This document shows, piece by piece, positions 49,783 to 59,700 of a stretch of DNA of 64,000 nt. Location of the stretch: positions 62,001 to 126,000 of the forward strand of contig JANYCT010000051.1 in NCBI GenBank assembly GCA_025360105.1. The letters run 5' to 3'. The notes beneath the pieces are model-generated. The model was not told the DNA's origin and searched no databases. It worked only from the letters and a program-made list of their open reading frames with translations. Within the stretch, counting starts at the first letter, position 1, and the number at the start of each line of letters is the position of its first letter. Source of the DNA: Actinomycetes bacterium. GTDB lineage: Bacteria; Actinomycetota; Acidimicrobiia; Acidimicrobiales; Ilumatobacteraceae. The translations under genes and the position numbers were made by a program.

Positions 49783-49812
49783 CCCAGCGGGATGCGAACA
49801 GGCCAGGGGCGG

Positions 49813-51069
49813 TCAGGCCTTCTGGGTGCCGACCTTGAGCTCGTTGAACGGGCTCTTCGAATCGATGCCGGCGTCCTTGGGCAGGCCGAGCACGCGCTCG
49901 CCGACGATGTTGCGCATGACCTCGTCACTGCCACCGGCAATGCGACCACCGGGCGTGCCGAGGATCAACTGGCTCCACGCATAGGTACCCCACTCGCCGG
50001 TGTCGGCAATCATCTTCGCGCCGAGCACATGCGACACGAAGTCGCCGAGGCGCTTCATGTTCATCGTGCCGGCGAGCTTGGCCATACTCATCTCCGGCCC
50101 CGGCAACGCGCCGGCTTTGATCTTGTCCATCGCGCGCTGGTTGTTGTAACCGGCGACCTTGTTGTTGATGAGTAGGTCGGCGAGCATCTGGCGGGTGACG
50201 GGATCGTCGGACAAGCCGAAATGACGCGTCATCTCGATGACGCGTGTGTACAGCCCGCCGCCACCGCCGCCGGCGCCAATTGCAGCGCGCTCGTTCATGA
50301 GCGTGGTGAGGGCCACGTTCCAGCCGTTGTTCAAGTCGCCGAGGCGATGATCGTCGGGCACGCGCAGTTCGTTGAAGAACACCTCGTTGAAGCTCGCACC
50401 GCCGGTCATCTGACGCAGCGGACGAATCTCGACCGCAGGATCGCGCATGTTCACGATGAAACCGGTGAGACCCTTGTGTTTGGGTAGGAACGGATCGGTG
50501 CGGGCAATGACTTCGCCGATGTCGCTGTAGTGGGCACCGCTCGTCCACACCTTCTGGCCGGTGATGACCCACACGTCGCCATCGCGCTCGGCCTTGGTCT
50601 GCAGGCTGGCGAGGTCTGAACCGGCACCCGGCTCACTGAACAATTGGCAGCCCACGATGTCGCCGCGGTACATCTTCTTGAGATACAGGTTCTTCGCGGT
50701 CTCGCTGGCGTGCACCGCGATAGTGGGGGCCACCATGCCGAGGCCGATGGTGAAGTAGCTCTGGTTGGGCACCTGGAATTGGCCCTCGAGCGAGTCGAAC
50801 GCGCGCTGGTAGGCGCTGGGCAGTTCGCTGCCGCCGAACTCCTTGGGCCCGCCGATCCAGCCGTAACCGGCATCGAACTTCTTGGCGCGCCAGTCGCAGG
50901 CGCGCTGCAGATCGGTGAGTTCGTCGTTGCGCTCCTTCTCCTCGAACATCGCAACCTTGTCGGTGCCCTGGCCCCACACGAACTTCTGCTCGGCTTCCTT
51001 GCGCGGCGCGTTGGCCGCAAGGAAGGCCTCGGCCTGCGTCTTGAAATCGTCGATCGAAATATCTGGCAT
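49813..51069 (-). CDS. acyl-CoA dehydrogenase
   Basis: A 418-residue FAD enzyme. Motifs CQLFSEPGAGSDLASL, VITGQKVWTSGAHYSD and the C-terminal LGTPGGRIAGGSDEVMRNIVGERV are those of the FadE subgroup common in mycobacteria and relatives. The catalytic Glu is probably in the GGSDE region or near RVIE. ATG 51069 is preferred to the upstream 51090 because TACGTT lies 6 bases before it. Convergent with the channel-like gene. Confidence 0.93.
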   Translation of the reverse strand: MPDISIDDFKTQAEAFLAANAPRKEAEQKFVWGQGTDKVAMFEEKERNDELTDLQRACDWRAKKFDAGYGWIGGPKEFGGSELPSAYQRAFDSLEGQFQVPNQSYFTIGLGMVAPTIAVHASETAKNLYLKKMYRGDIVGCQLFSEPGAGSDLASLQTKAERDGDVWVITGQKVWTSGAHYSDIGEVIARTDPFLPKHKGLTGFIVNMRDPAVEIRPLRQMTGGASFNEVFFNELRVPDDHRLGDLNNGWNVALTTLMNERAAIGAGGGGGGLYTRVIEMTRHFGLSDDPVTRQMLADLLINNKVAGYNNQRAMDKIKAGALPGPEMSMAKLAGTMNMKRLGDFVSHVLGAKMIADTGEWGTYAWSQLILGTPGGRIAGGSDEVMRNIVGERVLGLPKDAGIDSKSPFNELKVGTQKA

Positions 51070-51075
51070 ATGGCC

Positions 51076-51081
51076 AACGTA
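51076..51081 (-). promoter_or_regulatory. -10 box TACGTT for the acyl-CoA dehydrogenase
   Basis: Minus-strand TACGTT is 6 bases before ATG 51069, in a 122-base divergent promoter region. Confidence 0.45.
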
Positions 51082-51179
51082 GTGGCGCAACGTCGTCGGC
51101 TTCCAGCTGGGCGCCTGCCCGAGCGCGACGAGATGAACACCCGGATCAACACGGATAGGTCGCGGTATGCGTGGCGAAC

Positions 51180-51185
51180 TAACGT
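51180..51185 (+). promoter_or_regulatory. -10 box TAACGT
   Basis: TAACGT directly abuts ATG 51186 and is 6 bases before ATG 51192. By the local rule the second ATG is the start. Confidence 0.4.
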
Positions 51186-51191
51186 ATGGCC

Positions 51192-51659
51192 ATGGGTCAA
51201 CTCGTCGGCGTCATCGAGCACAAGAGCACCATTCCGGGGACGGTGCGTTTCGAGCTCAACCGCAACCTCACCGGGTCGGGGCATGAGTCGTTCCACTCGG
51301 CGGCCGACGCTATCGGTCCTCGGCCTGCAGCCGAACTCGCCCGGCGTCTGTTCAGCACGGGCCAGATCGATGGCGTGCACCTCTACATGAACGTGGTGAC
51401 GGTGGATCTCAACAAGGGCTTCGGTTCCGAGGGTCTGTTCGATGTGATCCGCAATATGTATCAGTACTGGAAGCCGGGCATGACCCCACCGGCGTTCGAA
51501 GACCTCGTGCCCGCCGACGAGCCAGTGGCCGCGGCAGGTGCTCCCGCCGATGCGGGGGCGGGCGCCGGACTCAGCGAAATCGAAAAGCGTGTTCCCGCAG
51601 CGCTGCTCGAGCGCAGCCGCGCCGCGATGGCGAAGTGGAAAGCTAATCACCCCGACTGA
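51192..51659 (+). CDS. NifU/Nfu N-terminal-like protein
   Basis: A 155-residue protein (157 if ATG 51186 is used). Residues 1-95 resemble the Nfu_N domain: STIPGTVRFELNRNLTG, PAAELARRLFSTGQIDGVHL and MNVVTVDLNKG. An Ala/Pro linker and a helical tail (SEIEKRVPAALLERSRAAMA) follow. It is divergent from the acyl-CoA dehydrogenase. It lacks the Fe-S-binding Cys pair. Confidence 0.65.
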   Translation: MGQLVGVIEHKSTIPGTVRFELNRNLTGSGHESFHSAADAIGPRPAAELARRLFSTGQIDGVHLYMNVVTVDLNKGFGSEGLFDVIRNMYQYWKPGMTPPAFEDLVPADEPVAAAGAPADAGAGAGLSEIEKRVPAALLERSRAAMAKWKANHPD

Positions 51660-51796
51660 CCTTGTCGTAGCGTGAAGACGTTCGAAGCGCGAACATTGGG
51701 GCACGGTTGCGCGTGGCGCGGCTCGCCGTTCTACGTTGTGACTGGCGTTGCACAACGGATTGCTGTTCGTGGTGAGCAGCCGGTGAGCAGCATCCG

Positions 51797-52717
51797 GTGA
51801 GCAGACAGGGACATGGCGTGGGCGAAGAGGAACTGACGTTGCACGAAGCGGCCGATGTCCTTGGCGTGCATTACATGACGGCCTACCGCTATGTGCGACT
51901 CGGCTTGCTGCATGCCACCAAGGTGGGCGGTACGTGGCGTGTCACGGGAACTGACCTCGACGCATTCCGCTCGGGCGCGGGCACCGATGCTGGTACGGGT
52001 GTCGCCGCTGCGAAGAAAGGAAGCCGTAGGCGAGCGCCTTGGGCCGAGCGGCTCGAGCAGCGATTGATTGCCGGCGATTCCCAAGGTGCGTGGAATGTGA
52101 TCGAAGCCGCCCTCGCCGCGGGTGCCGATCTCGACGACCTCTATGTCGGCGTGCTCTCGCCAGCGCTCAGATCCATCGGTACGCGCTGGGCGGATGGAGA
52201 ACTCGATATCTCGGTCGAACACCGGGCCAGTGGAATCGCGATGCGCCTGATCGGTCGGCTCGGTCCTCGTTTCGCGCGTCGTGGACGTACGCGGGGCGTC
52301 GTTGTGGTCGGTGGCCCGGCCGGCGAGCGACATTCGTTGCCTATTGCAATCTTGGCCGATCTCGTCCGTCAGGCCGGCTGGGAAGTATCCGATCTCGGTG
52401 CCGATGTGCCGGCGGCCAGCTTCGCTCACGCCGTTGCCACCTCTGGCGATGTTGTCGCGGTGGGCGTCTCGGTGAGTATCGCCGAGCATCTCGATGCAGC
52501 CAGAGCCGGTATCACTGCGGTGCGCGAGGCGGCACCGTCGGTGTTCGTCGTTGTCGGCGGCTTGGCCGTCAGGGATCGTGAACACGCCATCGCCCTCGGA
52601 GCGCATGACTTCGCTGCGGATGGGAGTCATTTCCTGACACTGCTCGACGATCTCGGTTCGCGCCTGCCCGACGAGCGTGATGCAGACGTACTCAACGATG
52701 TGGAAACGGGCCAGTAA
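51797..52717 (+). CDS. B12-binding HTH regulator (CarH/LitR-like)
   Basis: A 306-residue regulator. Residues ~12-58 form an excisionase/MerR-like HTH (LHEAADVLGVHYMTAYRYV). A helical B12-cap domain carries Trp131-x9-Glu141-His142 in WADGELDISVEH, the CarH/LitR signature. The Rossmann-like B12 domain has GPAGERHSLPIA with His179 as possible lower ligand (E-x-H-x-x-P instead of D-x-H-x-x-G). A light- or cobalamin-sensing repressor is likely. GTG 51797 lies within triplicate CCGGTGAGCAG repeats; GTG 51818 is an alternative start. It lies directly before imuA'. Confidence 0.82.
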   Translation: MSRQGHGVGEEELTLHEAADVLGVHYMTAYRYVRLGLLHATKVGGTWRVTGTDLDAFRSGAGTDAGTGVAAAKKGSRRRAPWAERLEQRLIAGDSQGAWNVIEAALAAGADLDDLYVGVLSPALRSIGTRWADGELDISVEHRASGIAMRLIGRLGPRFARRGRTRGVVVVGGPAGERHSLPIAILADLVRQAGWEVSDLGADVPAASFAHAVATSGDVVAVGVSVSIAEHLDAARAGITAVREAAPSVFVVVGGLAVRDREHAIALGAHDFAADGSHFLTLLDDLGSRLPDERDADVLNDVETGQ

Positions 52718-52770
52718 GACGGGCCAGTAAGACGGGCCAGTAAAACGGGCCAGTAAAACGGGCCAGTCCG
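52706..52770 (+). repeat. five 13-base tandem repeats over a stop codon
   Basis: ACGGGCCAGTAAG, twice, then ACGGGCCAGTAAA, twice, then ACGGGCCAGTCCG. The first copy holds the TAA stop of the B12 regulator; further copies repeat TAA in shifting frames. It ends 14 bases before the LexA box. Confidence 0.95.
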
Positions 52771-52783
52771 GCCGGTGGACAGA

Positions 52784-52799
52784 TCGAACATCTGTTCGT
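52784..52799. promoter_or_regulatory. LexA (SOS) box of imuA'
   Basis: TCGAACATCTGTTCGT matches the actinobacterial SOS consensus TCGAAC-N4-GTTCGA except for the last base. It touches the -10 box TATACT, so LexA would block RNA polymerase. Confidence 0.9.
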
Positions 52800-52804
52800 A
52801 TACT
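52799..52804 (+). promoter_or_regulatory. -10 box TATACT of imuA'
   Basis: TATACT lies 6 bases before ATG 52811 and shares its first base with the LexA box. The transcript is probably leaderless. Confidence 0.65.
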
Positions 52805-52810
52805 GGGTCG

Positions 52811-53548
52811 ATGGAGCGTGATTCACCGCAGGCTCGCCATGAGCGATTGACACAACTCACGCCCGCCATCGGGCCGGTGTCATTCGCTCGCGATCGCCAA
52901 CTGCCGGTGGTGCCTGCACTCGAAGCGCTGTTACCCGATGGCGGCCTCACCCGCGGTTACACTCTTGGTTGTCAGGGCGCAGCCGCAGTATCGATTGCTC
53001 TCGCTGTCGTGACGGGTGCGTCGGCTGCCGGTTCGTGGCTGGCCGTCGTTGGCCTGCCCGCTTTGGGTCTGCGTGCGGCCGCCGAGCTGGGCATCGCACT
53101 CGAACGGCTGGTTATGGTGGCCGACACCGCAAACACTGGCGCCCTCGGTGAGACCGCATGGGCGAACATGGCCGCGGCGCTCATCGATGGATTCGATCTC
53201 GTGGTCATCCGCAGCAATCCGAATGTCCGTGCCGGTACCGCCCGCCGGCTACAGGCGCGCGTGCAGTCCCGTGGCGCGGTACTCGTGGTGGTGGGTGACC
53301 CTGGCCGGTTTATCTGCGACCTCGTTGTCACCGCCCAAGCCGGTACGTGGGAGGGTCTGGGCGACGGCTCGGGTCGCCTCTCGCGTCGTCGTCTTGGGGT
53401 GTCGGTCAGTGGCCGTCGCCTGGCCCGTCAGCGCCAGGCAGAGCTGTGGTTGCCCAGTGCGAACGGGGGGATCGAAGCGGCCCTGCCGGTTGCGATTGCC
53501 GGTGACACGGTTGTGAGCGACACGGTCGCGTTGCAGCAGACCGGATAA
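52811..53548 (+). CDS. imuA: ImuA' RecA-like mutasome accessory protein
   Basis: A 245-residue RecA-fold-like protein. PALEALLPDGGLTRGYTLGC opens like ImuA'; the Walker A region is degenerate (GCQGAAAVSIAL, no GKT). GDPGRFICDLVV and RRRLGVSVSGRR follow. ImuA' recruits ImuB and DnaE2 for translesion synthesis. ATG 52811 fits the promoter, and imuB begins 3 bases after its stop. Confidence 0.85.
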   Translation: MERDSPQARHERLTQLTPAIGPVSFARDRQLPVVPALEALLPDGGLTRGYTLGCQGAAAVSIALAVVTGASAAGSWLAVVGLPALGLRAAAELGIALERLVMVADTANTGALGETAWANMAAALIDGFDLVVIRSNPNVRAGTARRLQARVQSRGAVLVVVGDPGRFICDLVVTAQAGTWEGLGDGSGRLSRRRLGVSVSGRRLARQRQAELWLPSANGGIEAALPVAIAGDTVVSDTVALQQTG

Positions 53549-53551
53549 CGC

Positions 53552-55171
53552 ATGGGCAGCCACCAGCCAGCGTCGCAGACGACACCGTCGACGGTGCCGC
53601 GCCTGGTCGTGGTCTGGTGCCCCGACTGGTCGGTGGTTGCCGCCGGTGCATCACCACTCGAACCAGCAGCGGTGCTGCACGCGAATCGGGTGATTGCGCG
53701 TACCCCAGCTGCTGCGGCCGCCGGTGTACGTCAGGGTCATCGCCGCCGCGAGGCGCAGCGCATCTGTCCGACATTGCGCATCATCGATCACGATCCTGCC
53801 CGCGACGGCCGCGAGTTCGAAGCTGCGGTACGCAGTGTGGCGCAGATGGTGCCGCGCCTGGAGAGCACTGAACCGGGTTCGCTGACGTTCTTGGCGCGTG
53901 GGCCTTCGCGATATTTCGGTGGCGAGCACGAGATGGCAGTACGCGTGACTCAGCTCGTGCGTGATGCAGCGCCGAGGGCGTGCGTGGGTATCGGCATCGC
54001 CGATGGTCGGTTCACCGCTGGGGTTGCTGCACGACACTCAGCCGAACAATCGGCACCGGCGCCCATCGTCATTGATTCCGGCCCGGCGGCAACGCGCGCG
54101 TATCTGGCACAGTTACCGGTGTCCACACTGCGCGAGGTCGGCGGCATCGCTGCTGACGCGGTCGATCTGTTGCGGCGGCTCGGCCTGCATCGACTCGGCG
54201 ATCTCGCCGCGCTGCCCGCCCCCGATGTGCTGGCGCGGTTCGGTCCGGTGGGGGCGTTTGCCCATCGCATTGCCTCCGGTGGTGATGATCGTCCGCCTGG
54301 CACAGCGACCCCGCCACCCGATCTGCTCGTGTCGCTGACCTTCGACGACCCGGTGCACATGCTCGATCCCTTGGTGTTCGCGACCAAGCAACTCGCTCAA
54401 CAACTGCATGGGCTGTTGGCCGCGGATGGTCGGGTGTGCACCCGGTTGGCGGTACTCGCCGAGACCGAACACAGCGAGCGCAGCGAGCACCTGTGGTATC
54501 GACCCAACGGACTCAGCGTCGCAGCCATCGTCGAGCGCGTGCGTTGGCAGCTCGATGGTTGGATCCAACAACCCGGGGGACTGAGCAGCGGTGTGGTGCT
54601 GCTGCGACTCACGCCCGATGAGGTGTGTTCTGACGATGGCAACCAACTCGGGTTCTGGGGCGGTCGCAGTGAGGCCGACGAATGGGCGGCACGGGCGGTG
54701 GCGCGCGTGGCCGGGCTCATCGGTGAACAGCAGGTGTTCGTACCTGCACGCCGCGGCGGTCGTCAGCCATCTGATGCCTATTCGTGGGTCTCGGTGGATC
54801 AGGCCGACGTCACCGAGCCCACTGAACGCTTGGCCGTTGCCGACATGCCTTGGCCCGGGCAGCTACCGGCACCGTCTCCAGCCACGGTGATGCCAGAGGC
54901 CGTGCCAGCCGAGGTGTTCGATGCAGCGGGTCGTGTGGTGCGGGTGAACGGTCGCGGTGCACTCAGCGCCGACCCCGCGGCGGTGTCGGTGCAGGGTCGC
55001 TCGGCCGAGGCCATCACAGGTTGGGCCGGACCGTGGCCGATCGATGAACGTTGGTGGGATACCCAGCAGCATCGCCGCATGGCGCGGTTCCAGTTCACCA
55101 CCGAGCGCGGCTCGGCGCTGTTGGCCGTGGTCGAGCATCAGCAGTGGTGGGTGACGGCGGTGTACTCGTGA
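53552..55171 (+). CDS. imuB: ImuB Y-family polymerase-like mutasome hub
   Basis: A 539-residue Y-family-related protein. RLVVVWCPDWSVVAAG opens the palm, but the full set of polymerase carboxylates is not evident (RLESTEPGSLTFLA). Little-finger and C-terminal parts follow. DMPWPGQLPAPSPATV near residue 435 is the region used for clamp contacts in actinobacterial ImuB. It bridges ImuA', DnaE2 and the sliding clamp rather than polymerising. It is cotranscribed with imuA'. Confidence 0.9.
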   Translation: MGSHQPASQTTPSTVPRLVVVWCPDWSVVAAGASPLEPAAVLHANRVIARTPAAAAAGVRQGHRRREAQRICPTLRIIDHDPARDGREFEAAVRSVAQMVPRLESTEPGSLTFLARGPSRYFGGEHEMAVRVTQLVRDAAPRACVGIGIADGRFTAGVAARHSAEQSAPAPIVIDSGPAATRAYLAQLPVSTLREVGGIAADAVDLLRRLGLHRLGDLAALPAPDVLARFGPVGAFAHRIASGGDDRPPGTATPPPDLLVSLTFDDPVHMLDPLVFATKQLAQQLHGLLAADGRVCTRLAVLAETEHSERSEHLWYRPNGLSVAAIVERVRWQLDGWIQQPGGLSSGVVLLRLTPDEVCSDDGNQLGFWGGRSEADEWAARAVARVAGLIGEQQVFVPARRGGRQPSDAYSWVSVDQADVTEPTERLAVADMPWPGQLPAPSPATVMPEAVPAEVFDAAGRVVRVNGRGALSADPAAVSVQGRSAEAITGWAGPWPIDERWWDTQQHRRMARFQFTTERGSALLAVVEHQQWWVTAVYS

Positions 55172-55201
55172 TGTGATGCGCGTGGTGCGCGGCGCAACGA
55201 G

Positions 55202-55975
55202 TCAGGCAGTAGCGCTCATCGCATCGTCGCCACGACGCTCGCGTTCAGCGCGTAGCAAGTCGTTGCTCAGGCGGAACCCAATGCCACGCACGGTATGGAT
55301 GAAGCGCAGCTCTGGTGCGTGGCGCTGCAACTTGCGACGCAGGTTCGACAGGTGCACATCGACCACATGGGTGTCGCCCACCCAATTGGGACCCCACACC
55401 TGCTCGAGCAGGTGCACCCGCGAGCACACTTCGGCGGGCCGCCGACAGAGTTGCTCAAACAGAGCAAACTCGATGCGGGTCACCGGTACATCATGGCTGC
55501 GGACGCGTAGTTCCTTGCGGCCGAGGTCGACCTGCATCGGTCCGATACGAACCATTGAGGCAGCCATCGGATCCCAGCGGGCGTGCAGCTGACGCGGTCG
55601 ACGCAGTAGCGCCTGACAACGCGCCGCGAGCTCGTCTGCCGAGATCGGCAGCGACACTGCATCATCGGCGCCAGCGCGCAGCGCGCGAATGCGAGCATCT
55701 TCGGAATCAGGTGGCGCGAGGCCGACAAGATAACAATCGGCAGAACCGCGCAGAGCATCGAACAGGGTGCCGCCGGTCGGGCCGTGCAAGAGTAGGTCGA
55801 CCAAGATCACATCGGGTGCGAACGAGCGGGCGAGCACGACCGCAGCGGACTCCTCATTCGTGGCGCTGACAGAAAACCCCCGGTCACGAAGACCCGAGGA
55901 TGCAACGCGACGCAGGAGGGGATCGCCAACGGCGATCAACACTCGAGGTGCAAGTTGTGCATCGGGTTCAGCCAT
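55202..55975 (-). CDS. orphan OmpR-type response regulator with atypical receiver
   Basis: A 257-residue protein: receiver (~10-125) and winged-helix DNA-binding domain (~155-245, ALFEQLCRRPAEVCSRVHLL and HVVDVHLSNLRRKLQ). The phosphorylation Asp may be in DVILVDLLL, but the acidic pair at the start reads AVGDPLL and the conserved Lys before Pro is replaced in SLPISADEL. It may work without phosphorylation. No kinase is adjacent. Start ATG 55975 (MAEPDAQ) fits the family. Confidence 0.87.
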   Translation of the reverse strand: MAEPDAQLAPRVLIAVGDPLLRRVASSGLRDRGFSVSATNEESAAVVLARSFAPDVILVDLLLHGPTGGTLFDALRGSADCYLVGLAPPDSEDARIRALRAGADDAVSLPISADELAARCQALLRRPRQLHARWDPMAASMVRIGPMQVDLGRKELRVRSHDVPVTRIEFALFEQLCRRPAEVCSRVHLLEQVWGPNWVGDTHVVDVHLSNLRRKLQRHAPELRFIHTVRGIGFRLSNDLLRAERERRGDDAMSATA

Positions 55976-56122
55976 GAGGGTTTTCCGCCAGTTGTTTTGA
56001 GGTGCGAATTTCGTCGAGTTGTCTGGATGCCCATTGCTCGAACACTGATCTATCGGCGCGAACCCGTCGCGACTAAAGAAGGTTTCTTGACGTTTTCCAT
56101 GACGACTTGATGACGAAATTTG

Positions 56123-56746
56123 ATGAAGAAATCTGGCTACGTGCGGTATCGCCGTGACGCAGGAGCGCGCCGAATACAACGGCTGGTCGCGTCTCGCTAC
56201 GGTGACGACATCGAAACCCGCCAGGCCATCCGCAACGCAGTGCTCGCTCGCGTGCCGGTGGACGGGCGCGAGGCCGGCTCGCTCATAGCGTTCATCGAGC
56301 ACTTCGACCGGCTCGATCATCCCTTCAGCGAACACGCCGATGTCGTGCATGTCACTGGATCGTCAATCGTTGTCGGCCCACGCGGCGTGGTGCTGCACCG
56401 ACACAAGCGCCTGGGTATCTGGCTGCAGCCAGGAGGTCACATCGAACCCGGTGAATCGCCGTGGGAGGGCGCGCGGCGTGAGACGCTCGAAGAGACCGGC
56501 CTTGAGGCGATGCACCCGTCGACTGGCCCCGAACTCGTTCATGTCGATGTGCATCCGGGCCCTCGCGGGCACACCCATCTCGACCTGCGCTATCTGTTGC
56601 ACGCGCCGGATGCGGACCCGTCGCCACCCGCCGACGAAAGTCCCGACGCGCGCTGGTTCGGTTGGGATGATGCCATTGCCATCGCCGACGTCGGCCTGAT
56701 CGGTGCACTCCGCTCGGTACGCGCATCGATGGAGGCCCAGTCATGA
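56123..56746 (+). CDS. Nudix hydrolase
   Basis: A 207-residue protein. The Nudix box GGHIEPGESPWEGARRETLE plus ETGLE is intact (G-x5-E-x7-RE-x2-EE-x-G). An N-terminal ~75-residue helical part precedes it. The substrate is unknown. The stop overlaps the subtilase start by 4 bases, an odd pairing. ATG 56123 preferred to TTG 56120. Confidence 0.9.
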   Translation: MKKSGYVRYRRDAGARRIQRLVASRYGDDIETRQAIRNAVLARVPVDGREAGSLIAFIEHFDRLDHPFSEHADVVHVTGSSIVVGPRGVVLHRHKRLGIWLQPGGHIEPGESPWEGARRETLEETGLEAMHPSTGPELVHVDVHPGPRGHTHLDLRYLLHAPDADPSPPADESPDARWFGWDDAIAIADVGLIGALRSVRASMEAQS

Positions 56747-59700
56747 GCTCAACCTGGCGGGTCGCCGGCGCGTGCCTGCTCACGGCGGTGTTCGTGATGC
56801 CAGCGGCCCCGGCCGCGATCGCGCAGCCGGTTGCCGTGCCGCGCTCGCCCGCGGATCCACACGATCCGATTGGTGATCAGCATCTGCGCGACAACATCGC
56901 TGCGGCGAACCGTGCCGGGCCGCGCCGGGGCGAGGCGGCACCGATGGTGGCTATCGAGGTACTCACCACCGCCACGGGGACCGTGACCACACGAGTGAAG
57001 CAACTCGGTGGTGTCGTCACCGGATCGGTCGATGGTCAGGTGGTGCAAGCTCGCATACCCACCTCGATGGTGAATGTCCTTGCACTATCCGATGGCGTGC
57101 GTTTCATGCAGGCCCCGCACGCGATTACGCGACCACCCGTACAGCAACCACCGCGCATCGCGATCGGCCCGGGAACTGGTGGAACCGTGGGTTCCAACGT
57201 TGCGCTCACCAACGCCCAGGCATGGCAGGCAGCAGGCGTGGCCGGCTCGGTCAAGGTCGGCATCGTCGACTATTTCGATCGCGGGCTGTGGAATGTCAGC
57301 GAGGAAGGACCCGTGCCGGACAGCGCGCACATCTTCTGCCTCGACACCTTCCAGATTCCGATCAGCGTGTGCGATCCCGGGCTGCAGATCGGTGTCAACA
57401 ACGGCGACGGGTTCGAGCACGGTGTCGCGGTTGCACAGGTGATCAAAGACATGGCCCCGGGGGCAGAGCTGTATCTCGCAACGGTGTCCACCGCCAGCGA
57501 TCTGCGCGCTGCCATCGATTGGTTCGCGCAGAACGGGGTCTCGATCATCAGCAGATCGCTGGGCGCTGCCTACGACGGGCCCGGCGACGGCTCGGGTCCG
57601 CTCGACAGCGTGGTCGACTATGCCACCAGCAAGGGCATCACCTGGTTCAACTCTGCGGGCAACGATGCCGCTGACAACTACGCACGCGTCACCGTGCCGT
57701 TGAGCCTCGACTATCCCGGCACCGCCGATGATGGCTATGTCAACTTCGATAACGGTTCCGGGGTCGATACGTATCTCCGCGTCAACGGCGGTTGTTACAC
57801 CTTGCTCGATGGGTTCCGCTGGAGCGATTGGGCGCTCCCCATGGGTCTACGCACCGACTACAGCTTCGAGGCGTACGAGCCGATCAGTAATCCCGATCTC
57901 GGTCACCGAATCCCCGACCCCTCGAATCCGTCGCAGACCATCGCCGACGAGAATTACAACCCCACCGACCTCCGATTGATGTTCAGCGAAGATGCCGATC
58001 AGGCCATCGGTGCGCCACCGCTGGAGATGGCTGATGGCATTTTATGCCCGAGCAATTCGTTCGGTTTCGCCCACGGCATTTCCTACGTGCGTATCAAGCG
58101 CAAGGTCGCCACGCCCACGGTCGGCCCCCTCGACACCTTGGAGTTCGCGCTTGGTTCGGGGTACCTCGAACTCAATCGTTCGCAGGCGGCCTATTCGGCC
58201 GACAAGCCGGTTGTCGATTCACGCAGCCCGATGTTGGTGGCCGTGGGCGCAATCGATCCGGCCATTGGGCAGGTGAACCCTGTCAACACTCCGCAACACC
58301 CTGAGGCGCTGGCCCCGTACTCGTCGCAGGGGCCCACCAACGATGGCCGCATCAAGCCGGATGTGTCGGCGCCGTCGTGTTTCGCGAGCACCATCTACAC
58401 GCCGAGCACCAACCCGCCCTGCTTCAACGGCACCTCCGCCGCAGCGCCAACAGTGGCGGGTATGGCCGCGCTGATACTTGCGGCAGGGATCGCCCTGCCC
58501 GGCCCGCCGTTGGCCGCGGCGGTCAGGCACTTTACGTTCGACCGCAATGTGGTGCAGGGCAATCTGTTCCCACTCGATGGGCCCGACAACAAATATGGCT
58601 ACGGCCAGGTGCGCATGCCTGCTGTCCCTCCGCCGGCGTCTGCACCGTCGCCGTCGGTCTATGCACCGCTGTTGCCGATACGAATCCTCGACACGCGCTC
58701 GTACTCGCCGGTAGGCCCGGTGGAACTGGGCGGAGAACGGCGGCAGTACGACATCGTCGATCTTGTGGTGGCGTCGGTGGCCGGTGTGCCGGCCAACGCG
58801 TCAGCCGTTGCGGTGAACATCACCTCGGTCGGTGCCCCAGTGAACGGCTTCATTCAGGCTGTTCCCTATCTGCGCAGTACGTACGGTGCGTCGTCGACTC
58901 TCAACGTCTCGATGCCGGGGAGTGTGCGCCCGAACTTTGCGATCGTGCCGGTGGGAGCGGACGGCAAGATCTCCTTGTACGACGTGCCGGGTGGTCATAT
59001 CGTGGTCGACCTGCTCGGCTACTTCTCACCGGCTGCGGGAGCGGTTGCGGCCGGGCGGATGGTCCCCATCGTGCCCGAGCGCGTCCTCGATACGCGTACT
59101 ACCACGCTGGTGCCGCCTGGGTGGGTGGCGCACAAGCCCGTTGGCCAGTCGGTGATTGTTCCTGCTGCGGCGGGTGTCCCGTCCACCGGGGTCGCGGCGC
59201 TCGTGTTGAACGTGACTGCCACCGAGGCCGAGGGCAGCGGGTTTCTGCGCGCCCAACCAACAGCCACGGTGCCGCCCACATCGACGGTGAACTACACGTT
59301 CGGCATAGATTCGGCCAATACCGTGATCGTGCCGTTGGGTGCTGATGGCACAGTGAGTGTTTTCACCAGCAACGCCACCCACATCGTGGTCGATGTCGCC
59401 GGCTACGTCACCGATGGCACCGCGCCATCGTCGACCACTGGGCTGTTCGTGGCGGTGCCCCCCGGTCGCGTCTACGACAGCCGTAATCCGCCGGCGACCG
59501 CTCTGGTGGGTAATGCGGTTCGCACGGTCGGACTGACCGGCCTCGCTGCGCCGTTGCCGAGTGTTCCGGTTGGCGCTTCGGCCATCTCGCTCAACCTCAC
59601 CGCGGCCGAAGAAACCGGGCCCGGGTTTCTCACCGCGTATCCATCGGGCGCCGCTCGGCCAGCAACATCGAGCCTCAACTTCGCCATCGGGCAACCGGTG

